A stretch of DNA of 64,000 bases from Blastocatellia bacterium (GTDB lineage: Bacteria; Acidobacteriota; Blastocatellia; HR10; J050). Under the pieces are notes generated by a model. That model ran no database searches. It saw nothing but the letters and a program-made list of their open reading frames with translations, and had not been told where the DNA came from. Positions 26,599 to 39,568 of this stretch are shown here, one piece after another. The stretch is from positions 1 to 64,000 of the forward strand of contig JALSQX010000074.1 in NCBI GenBank assembly GCA_026985075.1. Direction: 5' to 3'. Position numbers and translations under genes: made by a program. The first letter of the stretch is position 1. Each line of letters opens with the position of its first letter.

Positions 26599-29317
26599 CC
26601 GAAACGCTCACCTCTCGATGACCATCGATATCGATCCCGAGGAGGCGAAGCGCCACAAGGCTCAGCGAGCTTACGCTCTCCACGCTATTCGCATCCCTTT
26701 ACTGCGGATGTTGGGGGTCGGCATCATCCTCTTGACGGTCTTTCTCCACAATCGCTATCTCCTGCGCTCGTTCTCCTGGTCTGATTTTCTGCAGTTCACG
26801 TCCATTTCCTTTGGTTATGCTTCCCTCTCCTGGTTGATTCTCCATTTGTTCTACGGGCGGGTGAAAAGGGTCGATCTGGGCCTGGTCTTCCTCACGCTCG
26901 ATCTCGTCATTTTCACCCTGGCCATCTATTTCTCCGGAGGCGAGAGAAGCTGGCTGTTTCCACTATTGATGATCCGAGTCGCCGATCAAACGAACACCAC
27001 GTTCAAGCGCGTTCTTTACTTCAGCCATCTGTCCGTTCTGAGTTATGTCCTTCTCATCGCCTATCTGAGCGCCGTGGAACATCGACCCATCGTGTGGAAT
27101 GCCGAACTGGCCAAGATGGTGTTTCTCTATGGCGCCAATCTCTACATCTCGTTAGCAGCCAAGACGGCCGAACAGTTGCGGAGCCGCACGACGGCAGCCA
27201 TTCACACGGCCAGAGATCTCATCCTTCAATTGAGAGAGAAGTCCGAGCAACTGGAGCAGGCCAAGAGGCAAGCCGAGCAAGCCAATCGCGCCAAGAGCGA
27301 ATTCCTGGCCAATATGAGTCACGAGATTCGCACGCCGATGAACGGCGTGATCGGCATGACCGAATTGGCTCTTCAGACCGAGCTCACGCCCGAGCAGCGC
27401 GAGTATCTGGAGACGGTCAAAGCCTCGGCCAATGCCTTGCTGGACATCATCAATGATATCCTGGACTTCTCCAAAATCGAAGCCGGCAAGCTGGACCTGG
27501 AGGCGACCGAGTTCCGCTTGCGCGAGACGCTGGGATATGCCATCAAACCACTGGCCGTGCGCGCTCATCAGAAGGGGCTGGAACTCTCCACCGAGGTGCT
27601 CCCCGATGTGCCCGATGCTCTCATCGGCGATCCCGTTCGCCTGCGACAAATCATCACCAATCTGGTGGGAAATGCCATCAAGTTCACCGAGCGCGGAGAT
27701 GTCGTCCTTCGCGTAGAGAGAGAATCGCAGACCGAAGAGCAGACTCGACTCCTCTTCTCCGTGCAGGACACCGGCATCGGCATTCCTCCGGAAAAGCAAG
27801 ATCTCATCTTCGATGCCTTCACTCAAGTCGATGGCTCATCGACGCGCCGATATGGCGGGACGGGCCTCGGACTGGCCATCACCCGGCGACTGGTGGAATT
27901 GATGGGAGGGCGCATCTGGGTCGAGAGTCATGTTGGTCAGGGGACGACGTTCTATCTCCTCATCCCCTTCAAGCTGTCCAACGAAGGAGAAGATGCGGAG
28001 CCAACCATCACCGGAGCCCTGCGCGGGCTTCCCGTCCTCGTGGTGGATGATAATGCCACCAATCGGCGCATTCTCGTGGGCATGCTCACTCATTGGGGGA
28101 TGAAGCCCGTAGCTGTGGACAGCGGTTCGGCAGCGCTCGAGACATTGAAACGGGCTCAACAGAGGAATCAGCCGTTTCGCCTCATTCTCCTTGATGCTCA
28201 GATGCCGGAGATGGATGGGTTCATGGTCGCCGAGCGAATTCGGGAGATGCCGGAATTGACCGAAGCGACGATCATGATGCTCACGTCCACGAATCAACTC
28301 AGTGGGGCGGCGCGTTGCCGGGAACTGGGCATCGCTGCCTATCTGGTCAAACCTATCACGGCTTCCGAATTGCTGGAGGCGATGACCAAGGTGATGACCG
28401 CGACGTCGCCGCCCACTCTCCATCACGAGGATGGAGAGCGCCGTCCGCTGGCGCGGCGACATCGCCGCTCCCTCCGTATTCTGCTCGTCGAGGACAACGT
28501 CGTCAATCAAAAGTTCATTAAGCGGGTATTGGAACAGTGGGGACATACGGTCATCGTCGCCCATAACGGGCGACAGGCGCTGGAAGCATTCACCAGAGAT
28601 TCGTTCGATCTCATCCTCATGGATGTGCAGATGCTGGAGATGGATGGATTCGAGGCCACTGCCGCTATACGACAGCTCGAGGCCAAACGGCGAACATCTG
28701 GCCGCAAAGGGGCGGACGGTCAGGGTCATCCTCACCCGGGCTCGACGGGAGACCGTCATCCCACGTGCGATGATGCATCGCCCGCTTCTCATACCCCCAT
28801 CATTGCTCTGACGGCTCATGCGATGAAAGGAGATCGCGAACGCTGCCTGGCTGCCGGAATGGATGGTTACCTCTCCAAACCCGTTCAGTTAGAGGAACTC
28901 TTCGACCTCATCGCTCAGTATGCCGATGGGGAGGACGACTTTCGATCGAGGGAGACGCCGGTCGATGAGAGATTAGATGTGACGGCCCTGCTCGAGCGCG
29001 TCGATGGAGATAGAGAACTCCTCGCCGAGTTGGTGGAATTGTTTCTGGAAGATTACCCTGCTCAGCTCGCCGAGATCAAAGCGGCCATCGACGCCCATGA
29101 TCCTGCTCGCCTGGCCCGCGCGGCGCATACGCTCAAAGGCTCGATCAGCAATTTTGCTACCGGCACGGCCTTCGAGGCTGCCCGGCAATTGGAGCTGATG
29201 GGCCGTCAAGGCGATCTGCATGGCGCCCGGGAGGTCTATGCGCAATTGAGCGAGAGTTTGCAACGTCTCCGATCGGCACTCGAGCGCCTCATCGGAGAGC
29301 GAGTGATGCCGGCGTGA
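26573..29317 (+). CDS. Membrane hybrid histidine kinase with 6TM sensor, REC2-Hpt
   Basis: This 914-residue protein begins with about six hydrophobic segments (residues about 40-205) forming a membrane-embedded sensor domain without a sizeable periplasmic loop. A short coiled coil precedes HisKA (His250 in [17 protein letters not shown]) and the ATPase domain ([12 protein letters not shown]). Receiver one has Asp541, receiver two has Asp684 and the Hpt domain has His852. The second receiver carries about 34 extra residues rich in Gly, His, Pro and Asp between helix 3 and the [10 protein letters not shown] strand, absent from the matching receivers of its neighbours. The ATG at 26573 lies 6 bases after GGGGAGG and within the preceding gene; an earlier ATG at 26567 overlaps the ribosome-binding site. 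Confidence 0.92.
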   Translation: MTDQLAWPDRNAHLSMTIDIDPEEAKRHKAQRAYALHAIRIPLLRMLGVGIILLTVFLHNRYLLRSFSWSDFLQFTSISFGYASLSWLILHLFYGRVKRVDLGLVFLTLDLVIFTLAIYFSGGERSWLFPLLMIRVADQTNTTFKRVLYFSHLSVLSYVLLIAYLSAVEHRPIVWNAELAKMVFLYGANLYISLAAKTAEQLRSRTTAAIHTARDLILQLREKSEQLEQAKRQAEQANRAKSEFLANMSHEIRTPMNGVIGMTELALQTELTPEQREYLETVKASANALLDIINDILDFSKIEAGKLDLEATEFRLRETLGYAIKPLAVRAHQKGLELSTEVLPDVPDALIGDPVRLRQIITNLVGNAIKFTERGDVVLRVERESQTEEQTRLLFSVQDTGIGIPPEKQDLIFDAFTQVDGSSTRRYGGTGLGLAITRRLVELMGGRIWVESHVGQGTTFYLLIPFKLSNEGEDAEPTITGALRGLPVLVVDDNATNRRILVGMLTHWGMKPVAVDSGSAALETLKRAQQRNQPFRLILLDAQMPEMDGFMVAERIREMPELTEATIMMLTSTNQLSGAARCRELGIAAYLVKPITASELLEAMTKVMTATSPPTLHHEDGERRPLARRHRRSLRILLVEDNVVNQKFIKRVLEQWGHTVIVAHNGRQALEAFTRDSFDLILMDVQMLEMDGFEATAAIRQLEAKRRTSGRKGADGQGHPHPGSTGDRHPTCDDASPASHTPIIALTAHAMKGDRERCLAAGMDGYLSKPVQLEELFDLIAQYADGEDDFRSRETPVDERLDVTALLERVDGDRELLAELVELFLEDYPAQLAEIKAAIDAHDPARLARAAHTLKGSISNFATGTAFEAARQLELMGRQGDLHGAREVYAQLSESLQRLRSALERLIGERVMPA

Positions 29318-29553
29318 GTCCGATCCGGTCACGGGTTCTCTCCCCCGATGGCTCTCGCACGAATCGCTTCCAACGGCATGGGTGATCACCAGCGAGAATA
29401 CGCCGAAAGAGTGGAGAGCTTGAATCATGAGAAATCACCTTATAGCCGTAATCCGTGCTCTCAAAGAAAGAATGAGTGCCGCCGGAGAAGCCGCTGGGAT
29501 CTTCACATCCACGAGCGTTCCGGAAGGCCCTTGATCTCACCGGAGGTGTCCAA

Positions 29554-30189
29554 ATGAGAATTCTCATTGCTGACGATGATCCGGTCTCCCGCCAGGTGCT
29601 GGTACGAGCGCTGGCCCGATGGGGATATGAACTCACCGTGTGCTGTGATGGGGAGGAAGCGTGGACTGTTCTTCAGGTTGAGGATGCTCCGCCGTTGGCG
29701 ATCCTCGATTGGATGATGCCGGGTCTGGATGGCGTTGACATCTGCCGAAAAGTGCGCGAGCAGGAGCGCCCCAATCCCATTTATCTCATCATGCTCACGG
29801 CCAGAAACGAGAAGCAGGATCTCGTTGCCGCTTTGCGAGCGGGAGCCGATGACTATATCACCAAGCCCTTCGACTACGATGAGCTGCGCGTTCGCGTCCA
29901 AGTTGGCGTTCGCATCGTCGGGCTTCAACAGGCGCTCACCGAGCGCGTGAAGGAATTAGAACGCGCCCTCTCTCAAGTCAAGCTACTGCAGGGGCTTCTT
30001 CCCATCTGCTCGTACTGCAAGAAAATTCGCGATGATCAGAATTATTGGCAACAAGTCGAAGATTACATCACCAGTCACTCAGAAGCACAATTCAGCCATG
30101 GCGTCTGTCCGGAGTGCTACGAGACGGTCGTCAAACCCGAGCTCGAAAAGATGAAACAGGCCAGGAGGTTGTTCCATGAACTCTCATGA
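29554..30189 (+). CDS. Response regulator with C-terminal two-CxxC module
   Basis: This 211-residue protein has an N-terminal receiver (residues 1-120, phospho-acceptor Asp52 in LAILDWMMPGLDG). A short coiled coil (about 130-148) follows, then a C-terminal segment with CSYCKKIRDD and, about 30 residues later, SHGVCPECYE. The two CxxC pairs suggest a metal or redox site. The same C-terminal motif occurs after PAS, receiver and GGDEF domains in many bacteria, but I know of no established function. There is no DNA-binding helix-turn-helix. The ATG at 29554 follows GGAGGTG; the frame extends upstream to 29476 without receiver homology. It overlaps the next gene by 14 bases and may be the output of the surrounding kinases. 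Confidence 0.88.
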   Translation: MRILIADDDPVSRQVLVRALARWGYELTVCCDGEEAWTVLQVEDAPPLAILDWMMPGLDGVDICRKVREQERPNPIYLIMLTARNEKQDLVAALRAGADDYITKPFDYDELRVRVQVGVRIVGLQQALTERVKELERALSQVKLLQGLLPICSYCKKIRDDQNYWQQVEDYITSHSEAQFSHGVCPECYETVVKPELEKMKQARRLFHELS

Positions 30190-32569
30190 ACGCCCCACTA
30201 TTGTCGTGGTCAACGATGATGCCGGTCAACGGCGCCTGCTGACGGCCTTGCTGGAGAAGGAGGGCGCACAGGTGCTTTCCTTTCAGAGTGCGGAAGAAGC
30301 GCTTCGTCTCATGAACCGGCGGGCGTCAGTGGATCTGGTGATCACCGATCTCTACATGCCGGGAATCGATGGCTGGCGGTTCTGTCGCCTGCTTCGCTCT
30401 CCAGAATACGCGGCATTCAACACGACTCCCATCCTCGTCGTTTCGGCCACCTACTCGGGCGAGGATGCTGAACGTCTCACCGCCGATCTGGGCGCCAATG
30501 CCTTTCTCTCCATCCCGTATGATCCTCCCGTGCTCTTGGATCGGGTGCGCGCCCTGTTGGCGAAACGCCCGCCTCCACCGACCATTCGCGCCTTGATCGT
30601 TGAAGATGACGAGACGCTCGCCGGACTCCTTCGACAGGTATTCGAGAGACACGGGTATGCCACTTCCGTGGCCGCTACTGGCACTGAGGCTCGTCGCCTC
30701 TACCAAGAACACAAGCCGGAAATCGCCGTCGTGGATTACTATCTGCCGGATACGACCGGTGATCACCTGCTCGAGGAGTTCAAGCGACCTGGATCGTCTA
30801 CCGTGGTCATCATGATCACCGGTGATCAGAATCCGGAACGGGCGGTGCAATTGATGCGAGACGGAGCCGACGATTTCGTCAGGAAGCCGTTCGATCCCGC
30901 TTACCTGATCGAAATTTGTCAGCGCGCTCGCCGTCAGCGGGCGCTGTTACGCGTCGAGGAACTCTTAGAAGAGCGCACCCAGCAACTCCGGGAAAGCGAG
31001 CGGCTGTTTCGAACGCTGGCCGAAACGATCTCGGCCGGCGTGTATATCTATCGCGGCGATCGGTATATTTACGTCAATCCGGCCGCCGAAGCGATCACCG
31101 GATACACCCGGGATGAGCTCCTGAAAATGAAAGTATGGGATCCGATTCATCCGGACTCCCGCCAACTCATCAAGCAGCGCATCGAAGCGCGACAACGCGG
31201 TGATCCCGTCCCCTCCCGGTACGAATTGAAGCTGTTGACCAAGACGGGCGAAGAACGATGGGTCGATGTGACGGCCAGCGTCATTCGATTTCAAGATCGA
31301 CCGGCCGTGCTCGTCACCGCCTTTGATATCACCGATCGAAAGAAGATGGAGGCAGAGCTGCTCAAAGCGCAAAAACTGGAATCGCTGGGGTTATTGGCCG
31401 GAGGCATCGCTCACGATTTCAATAACTTCCTGATGGCCATCCTGGGAAATATTTCGCTCGCCCGCCTGGAAGCCAATTCGCCCGAGAACCTCTCCGAGAG
31501 GCTCATGGCCGCCGAGCGCGCCTGCTTGCGGGCCAAGGATCTCACGCAACAACTCCTCACGTTCTCTAAAGGGGGCACCCCTATCCGCAAACTCGCTTCC
31601 ATTGCCGAACTGATCAAAGAGTCGGCGGAGTTCGTCCTGCGCGGATCGAACGCCCGGTGCCAGTTCTCCATCGCCGATGATCTCTGGCCGGTCGAAATCG
31701 ACGTCGGCCAGATGAGTCAGGTCATTCAAAACCTGATCATCAACGCCGATCAGGCTCTGCCCGATGGTGGGACGATCACCATCCGCGCCCAAAACGTCAC
31801 CCTGGATGAAGGGAACGTCCCTCCACTGAAGGCCGGTCGATACGTGAAAATCTCCATCGAAGACCAGGGCATAGGTATCCCGCGAGAACACCTCTCCAAA
31901 ATTTTCGACCCCTATTTCACCACGAAACAGAAAGGCAGCGGGCTGGGTCTCTCCATCGTCTATTCCATCATCAAGAAGCACGACGGTCACATTACCGTCC
32001 GCTCGGAGCTGGGTCGAGGGACGACATTCACCATCTATCTGCCGGCTTCGGGAGAAGCTCCCACCCGAGAGACACCAGAAACTGTGAAGACAGAGGACGC
32101 GTCCTCCGCGTGCGGCGGGCGCATCCTGGTCATGGATGATGAGGACATCATTCGCGATGTCACCCGCCATATTCTGGAACAACTGGGATACGACGTGGCG
32201 CTCGCCCGAGATGGAGAAGAAGCCATTCAAATCTATCAACAGGCTCAGCAGTGTGGTCGCCCATTCGATGCGGTGATCATGGATCTCACCGTGCCCGGCG
32301 GCATGGGCGGCAAAGAGGCCATCAAGCGGTTGCGAACCATCGATCCTCACGTGAAGGCCATCGTGGCCAGCGGTTATTCCAACGATCCCATCATGGCCCA
32401 CTATCAAGCCCACGGATTCGATGGCGTCATCACCAAACCGTATCGCATTGAGGAACTGAGACAGGTATTGTCTCGGGTTCTGACCTCTACTGACGAGGTC
32501 TCCCCATCTGGAGTTCTTCAATGGCGAGACGATCTATCGGCGAACCACGAGCCGAAGCTCTCCTCATAA
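30176..32569 (+). CDS. Hybrid histidine kinase REC-REC-PAS-HisKA-HATPase-REC
   Basis: This 797-residue soluble protein has two N-terminal receivers (Asp58 in VITDLYMPGIDGW and Asp187 in VVDYYLPDTTG), a coiled coil and a PAS domain (about 280-395). The kinase core is of the HDFNN type, with His413 in AGGIAHDFNNFLMAILGN. The ATPase domain (GSGLGLSIVYSI) and a C-terminal receiver (Asp703 in VIMDLTVPGGMGG) follow. Unlike its three large neighbours it lacks an Hpt domain. The ATG is inside the end of the response-regulator gene, after AGGAGG. Receivers at the N terminus suggest that it takes signals from other kinases of the cluster rather than directly from a ligand, although the PAS domain may sense something. 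Confidence 0.92.
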   Translation: MNSHERPTIVVVNDDAGQRRLLTALLEKEGAQVLSFQSAEEALRLMNRRASVDLVITDLYMPGIDGWRFCRLLRSPEYAAFNTTPILVVSATYSGEDAERLTADLGANAFLSIPYDPPVLLDRVRALLAKRPPPPTIRALIVEDDETLAGLLRQVFERHGYATSVAATGTEARRLYQEHKPEIAVVDYYLPDTTGDHLLEEFKRPGSSTVVIMITGDQNPERAVQLMRDGADDFVRKPFDPAYLIEICQRARRQRALLRVEELLEERTQQLRESERLFRTLAETISAGVYIYRGDRYIYVNPAAEAITGYTRDELLKMKVWDPIHPDSRQLIKQRIEARQRGDPVPSRYELKLLTKTGEERWVDVTASVIRFQDRPAVLVTAFDITDRKKMEAELLKAQKLESLGLLAGGIAHDFNNFLMAILGNISLARLEANSPENLSERLMAAERACLRAKDLTQQLLTFSKGGTPIRKLASIAELIKESAEFVLRGSNARCQFSIADDLWPVEIDVGQMSQVIQNLIINADQALPDGGTITIRAQNVTLDEGNVPPLKAGRYVKISIEDQGIGIPREHLSKIFDPYFTTKQKGSGLGLSIVYSIIKKHDGHITVRSELGRGTTFTIYLPASGEAPTRETPETVKTEDASSACGGRILVMDDEDIIRDVTRHILEQLGYDVALARDGEEAIQIYQQAQQCGRPFDAVIMDLTVPGGMGGKEAIKRLRTIDPHVKAIVASGYSNDPIMAHYQAHGFDGVITKPYRIEELRQVLSRVLTSTDEVSPSGVLQWRDDLSANHEPKLSS

Positions 32570-32607
32570 CCCTGCAGGGTCGCCACCGCCGACCCTCGGC
32601 GCGGACG

Positions 32608-35340
32608 ATGAATGTGAAGAGATGGCTCCATCGCGCGCTCGGGAACGGCTCGAGGATCCTGATCCTCGGAATGGTGACCTCCTGCACGCTGGGACCAGCG
32701 TCCCTATCGAGCGCTCATCGCTGGATTTCAACCAGCACGGGAGCGATGGATGGGGTCATCTTGTCTCCACCACCGGTCGGCACCCATCGTCTTCGCATCC
32801 TCTCTCCCAGCATGTTGGAGTTACTGCTCGTCACGGCCCACTCCACCGGGGAGACGGCACAGTGGGATTTTATTGAAGATGGGTCCGCCGCTCGTCTCCC
32901 TTCGGCGAGCGAATTCGTCGTGACGGCAAACGGTCAACGTCTCGACGTGACGGCTGTGGGTTTCAAACGACGAGTGCTCTATGCGCCGCTGGCCGTACAC
33001 GATGTACGCGTTGGCCATTGGCTCTATTTGAAACTGGCCGATGCCATTCCGGAGGGGGCTACGGTGACCGTCGACAATCCGAGCGGGACGCTCTGGCCTC
33101 CCGATATTCACTTCGCGGCGCGCGCCGAAGCCCTTCGATGGAATCCGGCCATTCACGTGAATCAGGTTGGCTATCTCACCTCCGCGCCCAAGGAAGCGAT
33201 CGTCGGATATTATGTGGGCACCCTGGGAGAACTCGATATTCCGGCTCGTACGTTCAATGTGGTCGATACGCGCAACGGTGAGGTGGTGTTCACCGGTTTG
33301 TTGACTCCTCGCCCGGATCGAGGCTTCACCTATGCAATTCCTCCCTATCAACACGTCTTCGAGGCCGATTTCAGCTCATTCACTGTGCCGGGAGCGTATC
33401 GTCTCGTCGTTCCGGGATTGGGGGCCTCGTTGCCCTTCCTCATCGACGATCGCGTCGCCGCCGCCTTCGCTCGCACCTATGCGTTGGGATTCTATCATCA
33501 GCGCTGTGGCGCGGCGAACCAGCTTCCCTTCACTCGATTCACTCACGGTCCATGTCATACGGTACCAGCCGCCATCCCCACGATGGCGTTCGAGAAGGTT
33601 CAGGAGCTTCTAGAGCGCCTCTCTCGCGGATATGACCGAAATCCGCGCCACACGGCGCCACCACTGAAAAATGTGAAGGCGAGCCTCTATCCATTCGTCA
33701 ATGCGGGGACTGTCGATGTCAGCGGTGGTCATCATGACGCCGGCGATTATAGCAAGTATACGGTGAACAGTGCCCAACTCATCCACTATCTCGTCTTCGC
33801 CGTTGATGCTTTCCCCGGTGTGGTCGAATTGGATAACCTCGGTCTCCCTGAGAGTGGCGATGGCATTGGTGACATCCTCCAACTGATCAAGTGGGAGGCT
33901 GATTTTCTGGTCAAGATGCAGGATGCCGATGGAGGATTCTATTTTCTCGTCTATCCACGAGATCGCGCCTATGAGAGCGACGTGCTACCAGATCAGGGCG
34001 ACCCGCAAGTCGTTTTTCCCAAGACGACGGCGGCGACGGCCGCAGCGGTGGCTGCCCTGGCACAGACGAGCTCCTCTCCATCCTTCAAGCGAGCTTTCCC
34101 CCATGCCGCCAACCATTACCTGGAGGTGGCTGAGAAAGGATGGGCCTTCCTCCAGCGCGCCTTCGCGCGCTATGGGCGCGATGGGTCTTATCAGAAAATC
34201 GGTCATTATGGCGATACCTTCATGCACGATGATGAGATCGCTTGGGCGGCGACCGAGCTTTTCCTGGCCACCGGCGATCCGGCGATTCATGCTGATCTCC
34301 TGAGTCACTTCGATCCCGCCGATCGACGGACGCGGCGTTGGGGATGGCAACGCCTCCCCGAGTCATATGGAGCGGCCATTCGGAGTTATGCTTTTGCCTG
34401 GCGCACCGGCCGAATGCCCAAGAGGAAGCTCAATCTCACCCACTTGAAAAAATGCGTGTGGGAGATACTGGCCAGAGCAGAGGATCTCGTCCGCTACGCC
34501 CAAGATAATGCTTATGCGACGAGCTTCCCCATCGAAAGCAAGCGATACCGGACGGCCGGATGGTATTTTCCCATTGCCGAAGCCTTCGATCTGGCTGTGG
34601 CCTATCAACTGCATCCAGATCCCGAGTTCTTTCAGAGCCTCATCAGCAACATCAACTTTGAAGGTGGCACCAATCCCAATAACATGACCTTCCTCACCGG
34701 TCTCGGATGGAGGCGGCCGTGCGAGATCGTGCACCAGTACGCTCAGAACGATCGTCGCCGGTTGCCTCCGTCGGGCATTCCGCTGGGTAGCCTTCAGCAG
34801 GGTTTTGCTTCTCTGCCTCTGTATGGGGAAGAGCTGCGGACATTGAGCTTTCCCCCGGATGACGACGAAGAGAATCCGTATCCGCTTTACGATCGCTGGG
34901 GAGACACGTTCAACGTGACGACGGAATTCACCGTGGTGACGCTCGCGCGAGGTCTGGCGACGCTCGCTTTTCTCATGGCGCGGACACCACTGAAGGATCA
35001 ACCGTGGCAGTGCGTCCCGGCGCGCATCGTGGGCCTTCCCGAACAGGTGGTAGCAGGAACCCCTATCACTGTTCGGCTGGATGTGAATCGTCTTCCTCTG
35101 GACGACGCCCTTTTGATCTGGGAGGCAAAAGGTCAATCGCCGGCGCTCGGTCATCAGTTCACGTTCACTCCACAAAAGCCGGGCGATGCCTGGGTCGAAG
35201 TCGAAGCGCAATGGCCTGATGGCCGGCGCGCCTTCGCCGCCCGAGCGTTTCACATCACCGGGATGGATGCGCGCCAAGGCCAGCGCCGGATGCCCGCCGA
35301 GGAGATGGACAACGTATCGAGTCACACGGCTCGGCGATGA
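32608..35340 (+). CDS. Secreted glycoside hydrolase family 9 (endoglucanase-like)
   Basis: This 910-residue exported protein has a signal peptide (residues about 5-35, core ILILGMVTSC). An N-terminal Ig-like domain of the CelD type spans about 160-270 and contains NQVGYLTSAPKEA. The GH9 (alpha/alpha)6 barrel spans about 285-810, with the catalytic-base region GGHHDAGDYSKY (Asp377, Asp380). The C-terminal acid region is TFNVTTEFTVV. A beta-sandwich domain closes the protein. The motif reads GHHDAGDY where cellulases usually have GWYDAGDY. An ATG at 32521 would overlap the kinase gene, but the ATG at 32608 gives a proper signal peptide. It likely cuts beta-1,4-glucan or a similar glycan outside the cytoplasm. 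It sits inside the kinase cluster on the same strand. Confidence 0.85.
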   Translation: MNVKRWLHRALGNGSRILILGMVTSCTLGPASLSSAHRWISTSTGAMDGVILSPPPVGTHRLRILSPSMLELLLVTAHSTGETAQWDFIEDGSAARLPSASEFVVTANGQRLDVTAVGFKRRVLYAPLAVHDVRVGHWLYLKLADAIPEGATVTVDNPSGTLWPPDIHFAARAEALRWNPAIHVNQVGYLTSAPKEAIVGYYVGTLGELDIPARTFNVVDTRNGEVVFTGLLTPRPDRGFTYAIPPYQHVFEADFSSFTVPGAYRLVVPGLGASLPFLIDDRVAAAFARTYALGFYHQRCGAANQLPFTRFTHGPCHTVPAAIPTMAFEKVQELLERLSRGYDRNPRHTAPPLKNVKASLYPFVNAGTVDVSGGHHDAGDYSKYTVNSAQLIHYLVFAVDAFPGVVELDNLGLPESGDGIGDILQLIKWEADFLVKMQDADGGFYFLVYPRDRAYESDVLPDQGDPQVVFPKTTAATAAAVAALAQTSSSPSFKRAFPHAANHYLEVAEKGWAFLQRAFARYGRDGSYQKIGHYGDTFMHDDEIAWAATELFLATGDPAIHADLLSHFDPADRRTRRWGWQRLPESYGAAIRSYAFAWRTGRMPKRKLNLTHLKKCVWEILARAEDLVRYAQDNAYATSFPIESKRYRTAGWYFPIAEAFDLAVAYQLHPDPEFFQSLISNINFEGGTNPNNMTFLTGLGWRRPCEIVHQYAQNDRRRLPPSGIPLGSLQQGFASLPLYGEELRTLSFPPDDDEENPYPLYDRWGDTFNVTTEFTVVTLARGLATLAFLMARTPLKDQPWQCVPARIVGLPEQVVAGTPITVRLDVNRLPLDDALLIWEAKGQSPALGHQFTFTPQKPGDAWVEVEAQWPDGRRAFAARAFHITGMDARQGQRRMPAEEMDNVSSHTARR

Positions 35341-35598
35341 CGAAATGAACGATATGATGATCGTCGCTGGGGAAGGATCTCCCCGACCATGGACGTTGTC
35401 TCACTCCCTATTCATCTCGCCCTTTTCCCAGGGAATCGCCCATGACTCCGAGACCACATCGCAAGGATGAATATGAACTCGTTGAGCGAAGTAGCGCAAG
35501 ATGCCATCTGGCGCCACCCTCTATTTTTGAAGGAAGTTCTTTCTTCCAGCGAGGCATGACACTTCAGTCTCATCCAGATGATCAAAGGAGGGGATGAT

Positions 35599-39144
<3,546 letters not shown>

Positions 39145-39252
39145 ACAGGAGGGATGGCGCTCAGCATCTCGCCTCGGACAGTGTCATCTCCCACCTCACC
39201 TCATCGACAACCACCCTACCTCTAGAACCGTACCCTACCTCCTTAGCCACGA

Positions 39253-39286
39253 GGGCCGCCATTGACTCCGGCGGCCCTTTTTCTTT
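39253..39286 (+). terminator. Intrinsic terminator closing the kinase cluster
   Basis: GGGCCGCC at 39253-39260 pairs perfectly with GGCGGCCC at 39270-39277 across a 9-base loop, and TTTTTCTTT follows directly. This is the clearest Rho-independent terminator in the window. It ends transcription about 110-140 bases after the last hybrid kinase. Confidence 0.9.
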
Positions 39287-39491
39287 CCTGTCCGCGACGA
39301 ACGGCAAAGCCGGGATCATCTGCTCTCGGCACGTACCTCCATTCGCCTCAGATGAGCGCTTCCTCTGCTCATCGGCCCGGAGTACCTCTTAATGATGAGT
39401 CGACGAGGATGACGTTCAAAACCGTCACAAACCGTCGGCTCATGATGATCTTTGGTCCCACCATATTTGCCTCAAAGGTCGCCGTCCGGCA

Positions 39492-39500
39492 TGATATAGT
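39492..39500 (+). promoter_or_regulatory. Extended -10 promoter of the M48 protease gene
   Basis: TGATATAGT at 39492-39500 contains the TGn extension plus TATAGT (5 of 6 to TATAAT). No good -35 box lies at 16-18 bases, which is tolerated by extended -10 promoters. The predicted start near 39507 gives a leader of about 60 bases. Confidence 0.5.
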
Positions 39501-39568
39501 TTCTGGTGAGTCATCTCGATGAGCATACTTCGAGCGGCCATCATGATCATCGGGAGACGAAGATCGCT

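Larger units (their letters stand above)
39145..39568. other. 424-base intergenic region with terminator and promoter
   Basis: No gene is supported here. The region contains a short direct repeat (CCCTACCTC twice within about 30 bases near 39215-39242), a strong intrinsic terminator and an extended -10 promoter for the protease gene. The last two are listed separately. The remainder shows nothing that I can assign. Confidence 0.6.
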
